Origin: CAIYYX01 sp035530135
Lineage (GTDB): Bacteria; Pseudomonadota; Gammaproteobacteria; Burkholderiales; Rhodocyclaceae
Direction: 5' to 3'
NCBI GenBank assembly: GCA_035530135.1
Contig: DATKVJ010000077.1
Coordinates: forward strand, 12,070-76,069
DNA: 64,000 nt
The position numbers were made by a program, and so were the translations under genes. This document shows, in pieces, positions 36,460-46,084 of this stretch. A model generated the notes under the pieces. It made no database searches. It was given only the letters and a program-made list of their open reading frames with translations, and was not told where the DNA came from. Each line of letters opens with the position of its first letter. Position 1 is the stretch's first letter.

Positions 36460-37617
36460 TCAGACGGCGTAGCGCCGCAAGCGCAGCGAGAACTCCTGCA
36501 ACTGAGCGATGCCGCTCTGCTCGGCGCGGTGGATCCATTCCTGCAACTGCTTCACGAGTTGCTCGTGACTGGCGGCGGAACGCGCCCAGAGCGCCTCGAG
36601 CTCGACGCGCATGGCATAGACCTTGGCCAGGCGGTCGCTCCTTCCCAGCACCGAGGCCAACTTCTCCTGATCCGGAATCTGCAGCGCCGCCTCGCCCAGC
36701 CAGCGCTTCAGCGCCTGACCCTGCCGGGCATCGAGCTTGAGCTTGCCGATCTCCTCGACGGCGATGCGCTGCAGCGACTTCATGTACCTCGCCAGCACAT
36801 CGTAACGATGGGTGATCACCGCCTGCAGCGTCTGTTCATCCACCGCCGGCCGAACCACGCCCAGCCTGGGTCGCGGCGCCAGCTTCTTCACCCGGGCGAG
36901 CCCGAGGACCTCCATGATGCGGATGTAGAACCAGCCGATGTCGAACTCGTACCATTTGTTGGAGAGCTTGGCCGAGGTGGCGAAGGCGTGATGGTTGTTG
37001 TGCAGTTCCTCGCCGCCGATCAGTATTCCCCAGGGCAGGATGTTGGTGCTGGCGTCGGCGCTGGCGAAATTGCGATAACCCCAGAAGTGACCGACGCCGT
37101 TGATCACACCGGCCGCCCAGAACGGGATCCAGGCCATCTGCACGCCCCAGATCAGCGCACCGGGAACTGCGCCGAACAGCGCGACATCGATGCCCAGCAT
37201 GACGACGACGCCCAGCTTGTGGAATGGCGTATACAGCTTGCGCTCGAGCCAGTCGTCGGGCGTACCGTGGCCGTAGCGTAGGACGGTATCCCGATTGCGC
37301 GACTCCTTGACGTAGAGGAAGACGCCGCCCCAGAGCACGCGGTTTAGGCCGAGCACCTGCGGGCTGTGGGGGTCATCCGGGGTCTCGCACTTGGCGTGGT
37401 GCTTGCGGTGGATCGCCGCCCATTCCTTGGTGACCATGCCGGTGGACAGCCACAGCCAGAAGCGGAAGAAGTGGCTGGGCAGGGGCGCGAGCTCGAGCGC
37501 GCGGTGCGCCTGGCAGCGGTGCAGGAAGATGGTGACGCCGGCGATCGTGACGTGGGTCATCAATAGGGCGATGAGCGCGTAGCCGAGCCAGGACAGATGG
37601 ATGAAGCCTGAGAGCAT
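36460..37617 (-). CDS. Acyl-CoA/acyl-lipid delta-9-type fatty acid desaturase
   Basis: A 385-residue membrane desaturase with three histidine boxes: HRCQAH, HRKHH and HNNHH, binding a di-iron centre. Hydrophobic segments flank the boxes (about residues 5-27, 50-60, 130-170), so it sits in the inner membrane and introduces a double bond into saturated acyl chains, adjusting fluidity. A roughly 110-residue helical C-terminal region follows the last box. It is convergent with rpmG across a shared terminator. Confidence 0.9.
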   Translation of the reverse strand: MLSGFIHLSWLGYALIALLMTHVTIAGVTIFLHRCQAHRALELAPLPSHFFRFWLWLSTGMVTKEWAAIHRKHHAKCETPDDPHSPQVLGLNRVLWGGVFLYVKESRNRDTVLRYGHGTPDDWLERKLYTPFHKLGVVVMLGIDVALFGAVPGALIWGVQMAWIPFWAAGVINGVGHFWGYRNFASADASTNILPWGILIGGEELHNNHHAFATSAKLSNKWYEFDIGWFYIRIMEVLGLARVKKLAPRPRLGVVRPAVDEQTLQAVITHRYDVLARYMKSLQRIAVEEIGKLKLDARQGQALKRWLGEAALQIPDQEKLASVLGRSDRLAKVYAMRVELEALWARSAASHEQLVKQLQEWIHRAEQSGIAQLQEFSLRLRRYAV

Positions 37618-37684
37618 CAGAATATGCCTTTGGAAATAATACAGTTCGACCCTATTCTACGTGAATAGTTGCCATGTCGAGCGA

Positions 37685-38953
37685 TCAAGCCGACGTACCG
37701 AGCAGGCGCACCTCGCGCTGCGGATAGGGAATGCTGATGCCGGCGGCCTGGAAGCCGCGCCAAATCGCGAGGTTGATGTCCGAACGCAGCTGCAACGTGC
37801 CCTGCTCCGGGTCGGCGATCCAGAAACCGAGTTCGAGATTGATGCCCGAGTCGGCGAATTCCACCAGGAAGGCCCCCGGCCCCGGTTCGGCCAGAACCCG
37901 GGGCTGCGCCCGGGCGGCCTCGGCCATGATGCGCATCGCCTGATCGAGATCGGTCTCGTAGCCGACCTGTACCGGCAGCGAGAAGCGCATGTTGGGGTCG
38001 GTGTAGGACTCGTTGCGCACCACCTGACTCACCAGCAATTCGTTGGGAACGATCGCCTCGACCCCGGAGAGGCTCCTGACCACCGTGTAGCGGGTGGTGA
38101 TTTTAGTCACCAGGCCGCGGTCGTCGCCGACCGTAATCAGGCTGCCGATGCTGATCGAATGGTCGAGCAGGATGATGAAGCCGGAGACGTAGTTGCTAGC
38201 GATCTTCTGCAATCCGAAGCCCAGGCCGACGCCCAGCGCGCCGCCGAACACCGAGAGCGTGGTGAGATCGATGCCGACCAGGGGCAGGCCGATCAGCACC
38301 GCCAACAGGATCAGGAATACCTTGGAGAGGCGGGTAAACACCGCGCGCAGGTTGCCGTCCAGCCCCTCGATGCGCTGCAGCCTGTCCTCCACCATGCCCG
38401 ACAGCCATAGCGCCACGAACAGCGTCGCCAGCACCGTCACCAGGCCTTGCAGCACTATCCAGAGATTGAGGCTCTGCTTGCCGACGTCGAAACTGACGCC
38501 CTCCATCATGCCGATCAGATCGGGCAGCAGGCCGGTGATGTGCAGCGCCACCAGACCCCACACCAAGAGCGCGAACAGGCGCTCGAACGACGCCAGCCAG
38601 GCGGAGCCGCCGAAGGTGTAGCGCAGCACGTAGAACACCGCGCGGATCGCCGCGAACGACGCCAAGAGCGGTTCCGCCAGCGCCAGCAGGTGGGTATGGA
38701 CGCGATGCCGCAGCAGCGCCTCCGCCACCGTCACCAGCACCAGCGCCACCAGCGGGAAGGCCACCCGCTTCAAGCCGCCCCGTCCCAGGCGCCAGGCGCG
38801 GCCGTCGCTCGCGGCACGTCCGCGCACCAGGCGGCTGGCGAAGAAGGCCAGCGCCAGACACAGCACCAGCGCGCCCGACTGCCAGAACACGTCCGGGCGC
38901 AGCAGGTCGTGCCAGAAGCTGATGAGCGGATTCGGAAACTCTGTCGTCTTCAT
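37685..38953 (-). CDS. Small-conductance mechanosensitive channel family protein (MscS-like)
   Basis: A 422-residue protein with several N-terminal membrane helices, then the MscS core: pore helix LSVFGGALGVGLGFGLQKIASNYVSGFIILLD and the beta domain (SIGSLITVGDDRGLVTKITTRYTVV). It should form a tension-gated channel releasing solutes on osmotic downshock. Start ATG 38951-38953 is used since upstream residues overlap rsmB. The extended N-terminus places it nearer YbdG/MscK-like medium forms than short MscS. Confidence 0.92.
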   Translation of the reverse strand: MKTTEFPNPLISFWHDLLRPDVFWQSGALVLCLALAFFASRLVRGRAASDGRAWRLGRGGLKRVAFPLVALVLVTVAEALLRHRVHTHLLALAEPLLASFAAIRAVFYVLRYTFGGSAWLASFERLFALLVWGLVALHITGLLPDLIGMMEGVSFDVGKQSLNLWIVLQGLVTVLATLFVALWLSGMVEDRLQRIEGLDGNLRAVFTRLSKVFLILLAVLIGLPLVGIDLTTLSVFGGALGVGLGFGLQKIASNYVSGFIILLDHSISIGSLITVGDDRGLVTKITTRYTVVRSLSGVEAIVPNELLVSQVVRNESYTDPNMRFSLPVQVGYETDLDQAMRIMAEAARAQPRVLAEPGPGAFLVEFADSGINLELGFWIADPEQGTLQLRSDINLAIWRGFQAAGISIPYPQREVRLLGTSA

Positions 38954-38963
38954 GGCAAATGCT

Positions 38964-40229
38964 TCAAGGCAACCGCTCCATGGCCACCGCATAGAAGCCG
39001 TCGGTGCCATGCAGGTGCGGCAGCAGACGCATGTCGTCGCCGCAATCGATCGCGATGCCCTGCTCCGCCAGCAGGGCCTGCGCCGAGAGGCGGCGGAAGC
39101 CGGGATGCGCGGCCAGGAAGGCGTCGACGATCGACTCGTTCTCCTCGGGCAGGATGCTGCAGGTGGCATACACCAGGCGCCCGCCCGGTTTCACCAGGCG
39201 CGCGGCCGCAGCCAGGATGTCGCGCTGCTTCTGGGCGAGCTCGGTGACGCTCTGGGGCGTCTGCCGCCACTTCAGGTCTGGATTCCGGCGCAGGGTGCCC
39301 AGGCCGCTGCAGGGCGCATCGACCAGGACCCGGTCGATCTTGCCGGCAAGCCGCTTCACGTGCGCGTCGTTCTCGCCGGAGATGCGCACCGGATGCACGT
39401 TGGACAGGCCCGCGCGCGCCGCCCTCGGCTTCAACCGGGCCAGGCGCTTGTCGGCGACGTCGAAGGCATAGAGCCGGCCGGTGGAGCGCATCATGGCGCC
39501 GAGCAGCAGGGTCTTGCCGCCGGCGCCGGCGCAGAAATCCACGACCATCTCGCCGCGCTTGGGGGCCAGCAGACAGCCGAGCAGCTGGCTGCCCTCGTCC
39601 TGCACCTCGATGGCACCCTCGAGGTAGAGCGGGTGACGCGCGAGCGCCGGTTTCGCCTTGAGGCGGATGCCCAGCGGCGCATAGCGGCAGGCCTCCGCCG
39701 CGATGCCGTCCGCCGCGAGGCGGGAGAGCACCTCCTCGCGCGTGGCCTTGACCGAGTTCACGCGCAGATCCAGCGGGGCACCCTGGTTGAGGCCGCGCGC
39801 CAGTTGCAGCAGCGCCTCGTCGGACAGGCGGGTGCGCAGCCGCTCGATCAGCCAGTCAGGAAAGTCGGCCTGCTCGGCGAGATCGAGCGCCCGCTCCGGC
39901 TGCGCGCGCAAGCCTCCCAGCCATTCGGCCTCCTCGGCCGTGACCGCCTCGGCCAGCTGCCGCTGGGACAGTCCGCCGATGCGCGTCAGCGCCGCCAGGA
40001 TCAGGCGCCTGGGCGTCGCCATCGGCTGCGCCAGCCGCTCCAGCAGGCGCCGGCGACGCAGCACCGTATAGACGGTCTCGGCGATGAAGCCTCGTTCGCG
40101 CCCGCCCAGAGCGCGCCGCTCGCGGAAGTAGCCGGAGAGCACGGCGTCGGCGGGCTGGCTGAAACTCAGGAGCTTCTTCAGCACCGTGGCGGCATCGTCG
40201 ATCATGCCGGGAGTGACGCGTATGTTCAT
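38964..40229 (-). CDS. rsmB: RsmB/NOP-family rRNA cytosine methyltransferase
   Basis: A 421-residue protein with an N-terminal NusB-like region and a SAM methyltransferase domain. VVDFCAGAGGKTLLLGAMM is motif I, VLVDAPCSGLGTLRRNPDLKW contains the catalytic PCS cysteine, and YATCSILPEENE the second cysteine. It likely makes m5C in 16S rRNA (C967 in E. coli). It lies 10 bases before the mechanosensitive channel gene and 6 bases after the DUF3108 gene. Confidence 0.9.
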   Translation of the reverse strand: MNIRVTPGMIDDAATVLKKLLSFSQPADAVLSGYFRERRALGGRERGFIAETVYTVLRRRRLLERLAQPMATPRRLILAALTRIGGLSQRQLAEAVTAEEAEWLGGLRAQPERALDLAEQADFPDWLIERLRTRLSDEALLQLARGLNQGAPLDLRVNSVKATREEVLSRLAADGIAAEACRYAPLGIRLKAKPALARHPLYLEGAIEVQDEGSQLLGCLLAPKRGEMVVDFCAGAGGKTLLLGAMMRSTGRLYAFDVADKRLARLKPRAARAGLSNVHPVRISGENDAHVKRLAGKIDRVLVDAPCSGLGTLRRNPDLKWRQTPQSVTELAQKQRDILAAAARLVKPGGRLVYATCSILPEENESIVDAFLAAHPGFRRLSAQALLAEQGIAIDCGDDMRLLPHLHGTDGFYAVAMERLP

Positions 40230-40235
40230 GTCTTC

Positions 40236-41291
40236 CTATCGCCCCGCCTGGGGCAAGTTTCCGTTCGCGGCGGGCCCATTATCGTCGAACTCGAGTTCCT
40301 CGGCGACCTGGACGAAATGCTCGCCGTCCCGGTCGGTGTAGCGGATCTTCAGCGGTAGGCCGCGCAGATCCAGTCCCAGCCACACCTCGGTGGCCTCGCC
40401 CCGGTCGCCGACGCTCTTCAGGTGCAGCACCCGCTGCTCGCCGAAGGGCAGCGGCAAGCGCTCCTCGCCCAGCACATCGAAGGTGTAGCGCTCGAATTTC
40501 TTGCCGGTCGCCAGCATCACCCCGGTGCGCCCTGCCGGCAACTGCTGGCCCAGTTGGTAGAACAGGCTCAGCATGTCCTGGGCACCGGGCGACAGCGTCG
40601 CCTCGCGGCCGCCGGAATAACGCAGCCGCCCGCCCGCCCAGTCGAAGCTGGCGGCTTCGGCCGCGACGCCATTGCGCAGGGTGCGATATTCGAGCGGCTT
40701 CAGACCCTCGGCGCTGATCTCTCCCTCGCTCTCCTGGACCACCCGCGCCGACTTGAACAGAGCGGCGAGCCCGGTGGTTTCGGTGACGCTGGTCAGGGTG
40801 TAGTTCTTGCCCTCGCGCCGCCAGGTATGCACCGCCTGGCCGACGACGAAGCCCTGGTCGCCGCGGCTGATCGAGAAGCGGATGCGGCCGCGGCGCGGCA
40901 GCTGCGGCTCGAGCGCGGCAGCGGGGGCTGGCGATGCCGCCGGCGTTTCAGCGGCGGGCGGCGACAGCGCGGGTCCGGCGGCGACCGGCGCGACCGGTAT
41001 CGGGGCGGCCGCCGTTGCCGGCACAGACACCGGCGCTGGCACCGGCGAGCTGATCGGCGCGGCTGCCGGCGGCGGGGCGCGATGGCGGACCGGCGGCGGC
41101 GAGCGGCGCGGCTCGGGACGACGGGCGACCGGCTGCGGGCGGGGTCCCTCGGGCACGAGCTGCGCCTGCAATGGCGCCGCGGCGCCTTGGGTCGGCAAGC
41201 GCCAGCCCGGGGAGACCAAGAGCGCCAGATGCAGCAGCAGCGACAGCGCCAGGGCCAGCGCGATGCCCGAGCGCATCATCTGTCCGGGCAC
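40236..41291 (-). CDS. DUF3108 protein with TonB-like N-terminus
   Basis: A 351-residue protein with a membrane helix (about residues 10-27) containing S17-x3-H21 (LALSLLLHLALL), then a long Pro/Ala-rich linker (about 35-130), then a DUF3108 beta-rich domain. TonB has the same S-x3-H pattern in its anchor, used for coupling to ExbB/ExbD, and a Pro-rich spacer. The C-terminus is DUF3108 rather than TonB_C. GTG 41289-41291 or ATG 41277-41279 could be the start. It sits between purN and rsmB. Confidence 0.8.
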   Translation of the reverse strand: MPGQMMRSGIALALALSLLLHLALLVSPGWRLPTQGAAAPLQAQLVPEGPRPQPVARRPEPRRSPPPVRHRAPPPAAAPISSPVPAPVSVPATAAAPIPVAPVAAGPALSPPAAETPAASPAPAAALEPQLPRRGRIRFSISRGDQGFVVGQAVHTWRREGKNYTLTSVTETTGLAALFKSARVVQESEGEISAEGLKPLEYRTLRNGVAAEAASFDWAGGRLRYSGGREATLSPGAQDMLSLFYQLGQQLPAGRTGVMLATGKKFERYTFDVLGEERLPLPFGEQRVLHLKSVGDRGEATEVWLGLDLRGLPLKIRYTDRDGEHFVQVAEELEFDDNGPAANGNLPQAGR

Positions 41292-41293
41292 GC

Positions 41294-41932
41294 TCAGGCC
41301 GCAACCGGCGCCACCAAGGGCGGCGCCGGCGGCCCCTCGCGCAGCAGAACAACCCTTCCCTCGGGGGTCAGCGACAATCGTCCCTCCAGAAACCAGCGCA
41401 CCGCTTGCGGGTAGATCCGGTTTTCCTCGGCCAGCACACGCGCGGCCAGCGCCGCCTCGTCGTCGTCGCCGCGCACCGGCACCGCTACCTGCGCCACGAT
41501 AGGGCCGGCATCGAGCGAGGGGGTGACGAAATGCACGGTGCAGCCGTGGATCTTGACGCCCGCGGCGAGCGCCCGGGCGTGCGTTGCCAGGCCCGGAAAG
41601 GCCGGCAGCAGCGAGGGATGGATGTTGAGCAGGCGCCCGGAAAAATGGCGCACGAAGGGATCGCCGAGAATGCGCATGAAACCGGCCAGCACCACCAGGT
41701 CAGGCCGGTGGCGGTCGATTTCCTCGGCCAGCGCCTCATCGTAGGCCTCGCGCGAGGCGTAGCCCCGGTGATCGAGTACCGCCGTCGCGACGCCGCGCTC
41801 GCGCGCATGCGCCAGGCCGGGGGCCTCGGCGCGATTGCTGATGACGGCGGCGATGCGCCCCGGCAGCTTCGCTTCGAGCAGCGCCAGGAGATTGCTGCCG
41901 CGGCCGGAGATCAGGATCACCGTGGTGCTCAT
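41294..41932 (-). CDS. purN: Phosphoribosylglycinamide formyltransferase
   Basis: A 212-residue enzyme using 10-formyl-THF in the third step of purine synthesis. It has ISGRGSNLLALL for phosphoribosyl binding, the FMRILGDPFVRHFSGRLLNIHPSLLPAF stretch with catalytic Asn and His, and HFVTPSLDAGPIVAQ. Start ATG 41930-41932 overlaps the lipoprotein stop (ATGA). Its usual partner purM is 9 kb away. Confidence 0.96.
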   Translation of the reverse strand: MSTTVILISGRGSNLLALLEAKLPGRIAAVISNRAEAPGLAHARERGVATAVLDHRGYASREAYDEALAEEIDRHRPDLVVLAGFMRILGDPFVRHFSGRLLNIHPSLLPAFPGLATHARALAAGVKIHGCTVHFVTPSLDAGPIVAQVAVPVRGDDDEAALAARVLAEENRIYPQAVRWFLEGRLSLTPEGRVVLLREGPPAPPLVAPVAA

Positions 41933-42636
41933 CTGATCCCCGCCACGGGCAGGAACACGGCGCTGGCGAGGCTCTGGATCACCTTGACGATGGTGCGCAG
42001 GCTCTGGTCGGCGACGATCCTGGAGAGCAGATCGAGATCGCCGATGATCTTGCCGAACTCGCGCTCGAAGCTGAGATTCTGCGGCTCGTGGGCCTCGTTG
42101 GAGAGCAGCAGCAGTTCGCCGCCGGGGTCGCGCGCGTGGGATAGGCGCCACACCGCGATCTCGACGTTGCGGGCGGCGTTGTACAGCTTTTGCGGATCAA
42201 GCTCGTCGGTCATGTAGAACTCGGTCTTATCGTTGAAGGCGTTTTGTATCATCCCGGAAAGTCCGGCGATCAGCGCCAGCACCCGGTCGCCGCGGTAGTC
42301 CTCGCGGAAGGCCAGGACGATCGCATCGCTGCCGCTGCTGCCCGCCAATTCCGGAAAGCGCCAAGCGGCCGTCGGATCGAACAGTCTAGCCAGCGCCGCG
42401 TCGATGTCCGCCGAACCGCCCTTCTTCCATTCGCGGGGATTGCGCCGGTAGAGCTTCTCGGCCAGCAATCTCAAGCTGGTGAAAACCTCATCCCGGTCGG
42501 CCTCGGCGACCCGGTCGATATCGGTCTGGGCCAATTGGGACGGGTCGAAGCCGGATCCGACGACGCCCGAAGTCTGGGTCGAGGCACACGCCGCCAGCGT
42601 CAGCGCAACAATAGCGAGAGGCAGGAGCGCGCGCAT
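41929..42636 (-). CDS. Putative lipoprotein of unknown function
   Basis: A 235-residue protein with a lipobox signal: MRALLPLAIVALTLAAC, Cys at about residue 17, so likely a lipoprotein. The mature part is mainly helical (ADRDEVFTSLRLLAEKLYRRNP, then GLSGMIQNAFNDKTEFYMTDELD) with no motif I recognise. Its stop overlaps the purN start, suggesting a shared transcript. Residue +2 after the Cys is Ala, so there is no inner-membrane retention Asp and it could reach the outer membrane. Confidence 0.7.
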   Translation of the reverse strand: MRALLPLAIVALTLAACASTQTSGVVGSGFDPSQLAQTDIDRVAEADRDEVFTSLRLLAEKLYRRNPREWKKGGSADIDAALARLFDPTAAWRFPELAGSSGSDAIVLAFREDYRGDRVLALIAGLSGMIQNAFNDKTEFYMTDELDPQKLYNAARNVEIAVWRLSHARDPGGELLLLSNEAHEPQNLSFEREFGKIIGDLDLLSRIVADQSLRTIVKVIQSLASAVFLPVAGIR

Positions 42637-42699
42637 GAGCCATCATAGCGCAAGCCGGCGGACTGCGGCCAGCGGGCCGGTGCTGCTACCATGGCAGAC

Positions 42700-43638
42700 A
42701 TGGACATCCTCACCGACCACGGCCACGGCATCTACGCGATCGACTCGGACTTCGGCCGCCCCCGGCTCAACGCCGTGCATTTGATCGTGGCGAATGGTCG
42801 CGCCGCGCTCATCGACAGCGCCAACAACCGCGCCGTGCCGCGCGTCCTGGAGGCATTGGAAAAGCTCGGCATCGCCCCCGAACGGGTGGACTACCTGATC
42901 CTCACCCACGTCCACCTCGACCACGCCGGCGGCGCCGGAAGCCTGATGGCGGCCCTGCCCGAGGCCAGGCTGGTGGTGCATCCGCGCGGCGCACGGCACG
43001 TCACCGATCCGTCCCGGCTGATCGCCGGCACCATCGCCGTCTATGGCGAGGCGGCGGCGCGCGGGATGTACGGCGACATCCTGCCGGTCGCGGCGACACG
43101 CATCGTCGAGGCCCGGGACGCACAGACGCTGACGTTCGGCCGCCGCGAGCTCAGCCTGTTCGACACCCCCGGCCACGCCCGTCACCACCTCTCGATCCGC
43201 GACGGGGGTACCGGGCAGATCTTCGCCGGCGACAGCTTCGGCCTGTCCTACCGCGAACTGGACCGGGACGGTCGCTGCTTCGCCTTCCCGGCGACGACGC
43301 CGGTGCAGTTCGATCCGGTGGCGCTGCACCGCTCGGTGGATCTGATCGCCGGCCACCGGCCCGGGGCGGTCTATGTCACCCACTACAGCCGAGTGGGCGA
43401 CATTCCGCGCCTGGCCGCGGACCTGCACCGGCTGATCGACGCCCACACCGAACTGGCGCTGAGAGAACGGGACGGCCCCGGACGCCACCAACGCCTGAAG
43501 GCGGGTCTGGCGCAGATCGTGATCGAGGAAGCGGAACTGCAGGACTGGGCGCTGCGAGGCGACGATCTGCTGACCCTGATGGCCATGGACATCGAGCTCA
43601 ACGCCCAGGGGCTGGGCGCCTGGCTGGACGCGGCTTAG
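42700..43638 (+). CDS. Metallo-beta-lactamase-fold hydrolase
   Basis: A 312-residue MBL-fold protein (ATG 42700; ATG 42691 is an alternative). The metal motif THVHLDHAGG is at about residues 68-77, then a His in a HPRGARHV stretch, Asp in FAGDSFGL and His in YVTHYSR. A roughly 60-residue helical C-terminal extension follows the core. This layout resembles glyoxalase II-like or lactonase-type enzymes, but the substrate is unknown. It is divergent from the lipoprotein gene and convergent with dedA. Confidence 0.8.
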   Translation: MDILTDHGHGIYAIDSDFGRPRLNAVHLIVANGRAALIDSANNRAVPRVLEALEKLGIAPERVDYLILTHVHLDHAGGAGSLMAALPEARLVVHPRGARHVTDPSRLIAGTIAVYGEAAARGMYGDILPVAATRIVEARDAQTLTFGRRELSLFDTPGHARHHLSIRDGGTGQIFAGDSFGLSYRELDRDGRCFAFPATTPVQFDPVALHRSVDLIAGHRPGAVYVTHYSRVGDIPRLAADLHRLIDAHTELALRERDGPGRHQRLKAGLAQIVIEEAELQDWALRGDDLLTLMAMDIELNAQGLGAWLDAA

Positions 43639-44273
43639 CGCTGGCTCCGGTGACGCAGCCAGCCGATCAGCGCCGGCAGTAGCGAGACGACGACGATGAT
43701 GACGATCACCAGCGACAGGTGGTTCTTGAACAGGGGCAGGTTGCCGAACCAGTAGCCGGCCAGGGTCAGCGAGACTATCCACAGCGCGCCGCCGGCGAAG
43801 TCGAAGGCGAAGAAACGGCCGTAGCCCATGCGCGCGACGCCGGCCACGAAGGGCGCGAAGGTGCGCGCCAGCGGTAGGAAGCGGGCGACGATCACGGTCT
43901 TGCCGCCGTGGCGCTCATAGAAAAGATGGGTCTTCAACAGCGCCGCCTTGTTGAACAGACGCGACTGCTCCCAGCGGAAGGCGCGCGGTCCGATGGCGCG
44001 GCCGATCCAGTAGTTGGCGTTGTCCCCGGCCAGGGCGGCGGCGAACAGGACGGCGCACAGGACAGCGATGTCCAGGCCGCCGCCCGCGGCCAGCGCGCCG
44101 GCAACGAAGAGCAGCGAGTCGCCCGGCAGGAAGGGCGCCACTACCAGGCCGGTCTCGCAGAAAATGATGGCGAACAGGATGGCGTAGACCCAGACGCCGT
44201 ACTGCGCGATCAGGACGGCCAGATGCTGGTCGAGATGCAGAACGAGATCGAGGAACTGGGCGAGGAGCGCCAT
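43635..44273 (-). CDS. dedA: DedA-family membrane protein
   Basis: A 212-residue polytopic protein with the DedA/VTT signature: FCETGLVVAPFLPGDSLLF, NYWIGRAIGPRAF and the FLPLARTFAPFVAGVARM motif with its conserved Arg. DedA proteins are linked to membrane lipid flipping and proton-dependent homeostasis. Its stop overlaps the convergent MBL gene by 4 bases, and its start is 66 bases from divergent mutL. Confidence 0.92.
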   Translation of the reverse strand: MALLAQFLDLVLHLDQHLAVLIAQYGVWVYAILFAIIFCETGLVVAPFLPGDSLLFVAGALAAGGGLDIAVLCAVLFAAALAGDNANYWIGRAIGPRAFRWEQSRLFNKAALLKTHLFYERHGGKTVIVARFLPLARTFAPFVAGVARMGYGRFFAFDFAGGALWIVSLTLAGYWFGNLPLFKNHLSLVIVIIVVVSLLPALIGWLRHRSQR

Positions 44274-44338
44274 CGGGGCGGGAGCGGGAGACGGAGGCGG
44301 GGCATTCTACCGGATAGTGCGGTCTATAATCGCCGCCC

Positions 44339-46084
44339 ATGAGCGCGATCAAACCCCTGCCGGATCTTTTGATCAGCCAGATCGCCGCCGGCGAGGTGGT
44401 GGAACGACCCGCCTCGGTGCTGAAAGAACTGGTCGAGAACAGCCTCGATGCCGGCGCCCGCGAGATCGATGTGCAACTCATCGAGGGCGGTGTGCGCTCG
44501 ATCCGCGTCGCCGACGACGGCGGCGGCATCAGCAGGGAAGACCTGCCGCTGGCGCTGGCGCGGCACGCCACCAGCAAGATCGGCAGCCTCGCCGATCTCG
44601 AACGGGTCGCCTCCTACGGCTTCCGCGGCGAGGCGCTGGCCTCGATCGCCTCGGTGGCGCGCCTCTCGATCGCCAGCCGCACGGCAGGCGCCGCACACGC
44701 CTGGCGCATCGCTGCGGGCGACCCGTCGCTCTCGCCCGCGGCACTCGCCCGGGGCACGGTGATCGAGGCCAGCGACCTCTACTTCAACACGCCGGCGCGG
44801 CGCAAATTCCTGAGGCAGGAAGCCACCGAGTTCGCCCACTGCGACGAAGTGCTGCGGCGCATGGCGCTGGCGCGGCCGGAAGTGGCCTTCAGCCTGGCCC
44901 ACAACGGCAAGGTGAAACAACGCCTGAATGCGACCGATCTCGCGCGCCGCGTGCGCGAACTGCTCGGCGAGGAATTTTTCGGAGAGACCCGCGCCGTCGA
45001 GCTTGCCGCCGGCGATCTGCGTCTGACCGGTTTCGCCGCCCTGCCGGCCTATTCGCGGGCCGGGCGCGACGCCCAGTACTGTTTCGTCAACGGCCGCTAC
45101 GTCCGCGACAAGCTGCTCGCCCACGCGGCGCGCCAGGCCTATGCCGACATCCTGCACGGCAGCCGTCACCCTGCCTACGTGCTGTTCCTCGAACTCGATC
45201 CGGCGGGCGTCGATGTCAACGTCCATCCGGCCAAGATCGAGGTGCGCTTCCGCGAGGCGCGGGGTGTGCATCAGTTCGTCTTCCACGCGCTGCAAAGGGT
45301 GCTGGCCGCCCCCCTGGCCACAAGCGCCGGGCCCAGCGCTGCGACGCGCATCGAATCGTCCCCGCCGGGGGCGTGGACGCAGCCGCGCCAGTCGGCGCTG
45401 GGCATCCATGAGCCGGCGATCGCGGCCTACCTGGATTTCGTCGCCGCGGCACCCGCGCGCCCAACCGATGACCCGGTGCCTCCGGAGCACGCCCCGGAGA
45501 TCGCACCTCTGGGGTACGCGCTGGCCCAACTCCATGGCGTCTTCGTCCTGGCGCAGAACGCCGCCGGCTTGGTGCTGATCGACATGCACGCGGCCCACGA
45601 GCGCATCCTCTACGAAAAACTGAAGACGGCGGTGGCTGGCCAGGCGCCGGCGACGCAGCGCCTCTTGATCCCGGCGCTGTTTTCCGCCAGCGCCGCGGAA
45701 ATGGCCAGCGCCGAAGCGCACCGCCAGGCGCTCGAGGGCCTGGGCTTCGAGCTCGCCCCGGCCGGGCCGGGCGAGCTCGTGGTGCGCGCCGTCCCGGCGC
45801 TGCTCGCGCATGCGCCGATTCCCGACCTGGTGCGCGCGCTCTTGGCCGACCTCGGGGAATTCCCGGCGAGCCGGGTGATCGAGGCGCGCGGCAACGAACT
45901 CCTGGCGACCATGGCCTGCCATGGCGCGGTGCGCGCCCGGCGCAACCTGACGCTGCCGGAGATGAACGCGCTGCTGCGCGAGATGGAGGCGACCGAGCGG
46001 GCCGACCAGTGCAACCACGGCAGGCCGACCTGGACCCAGCTGTCGCTCGCCGAGCTCGACCGGCTGTTCCTGCGCGGGAGATGA
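44339..46084 (+). CDS. mutL: DNA mismatch repair protein MutL
   Basis: A 581-residue GHKL ATPase coordinating mismatch repair. The N-terminal half has SVLKELVENSLDAGA, VADDGGGI and GFRGEALASI motifs. The C-terminal half carries DMHAAHERILYE, matching the D-x-HA-x2-E-x4-E endonuclease pattern with Met instead of Gln, and MACHGAVRARR, so this copy probably nicks DNA itself. A perfect TATAAT lies 8 bases before the ATG. The downstream miaA follows across a repeat-rich spacer. Confidence 0.96.
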   Translation: MSAIKPLPDLLISQIAAGEVVERPASVLKELVENSLDAGAREIDVQLIEGGVRSIRVADDGGGISREDLPLALARHATSKIGSLADLERVASYGFRGEALASIASVARLSIASRTAGAAHAWRIAAGDPSLSPAALARGTVIEASDLYFNTPARRKFLRQEATEFAHCDEVLRRMALARPEVAFSLAHNGKVKQRLNATDLARRVRELLGEEFFGETRAVELAAGDLRLTGFAALPAYSRAGRDAQYCFVNGRYVRDKLLAHAARQAYADILHGSRHPAYVLFLELDPAGVDVNVHPAKIEVRFREARGVHQFVFHALQRVLAAPLATSAGPSAATRIESSPPGAWTQPRQSALGIHEPAIAAYLDFVAAAPARPTDDPVPPEHAPEIAPLGYALAQLHGVFVLAQNAAGLVLIDMHAAHERILYEKLKTAVAGQAPATQRLLIPALFSASAAEMASAEAHRQALEGLGFELAPAGPGELVVRAVPALLAHAPIPDLVRALLADLGEFPASRVIEARGNELLATMACHGAVRARRNLTLPEMNALLREMEATERADQCNHGRPTWTQLSLAELDRLFLRGR

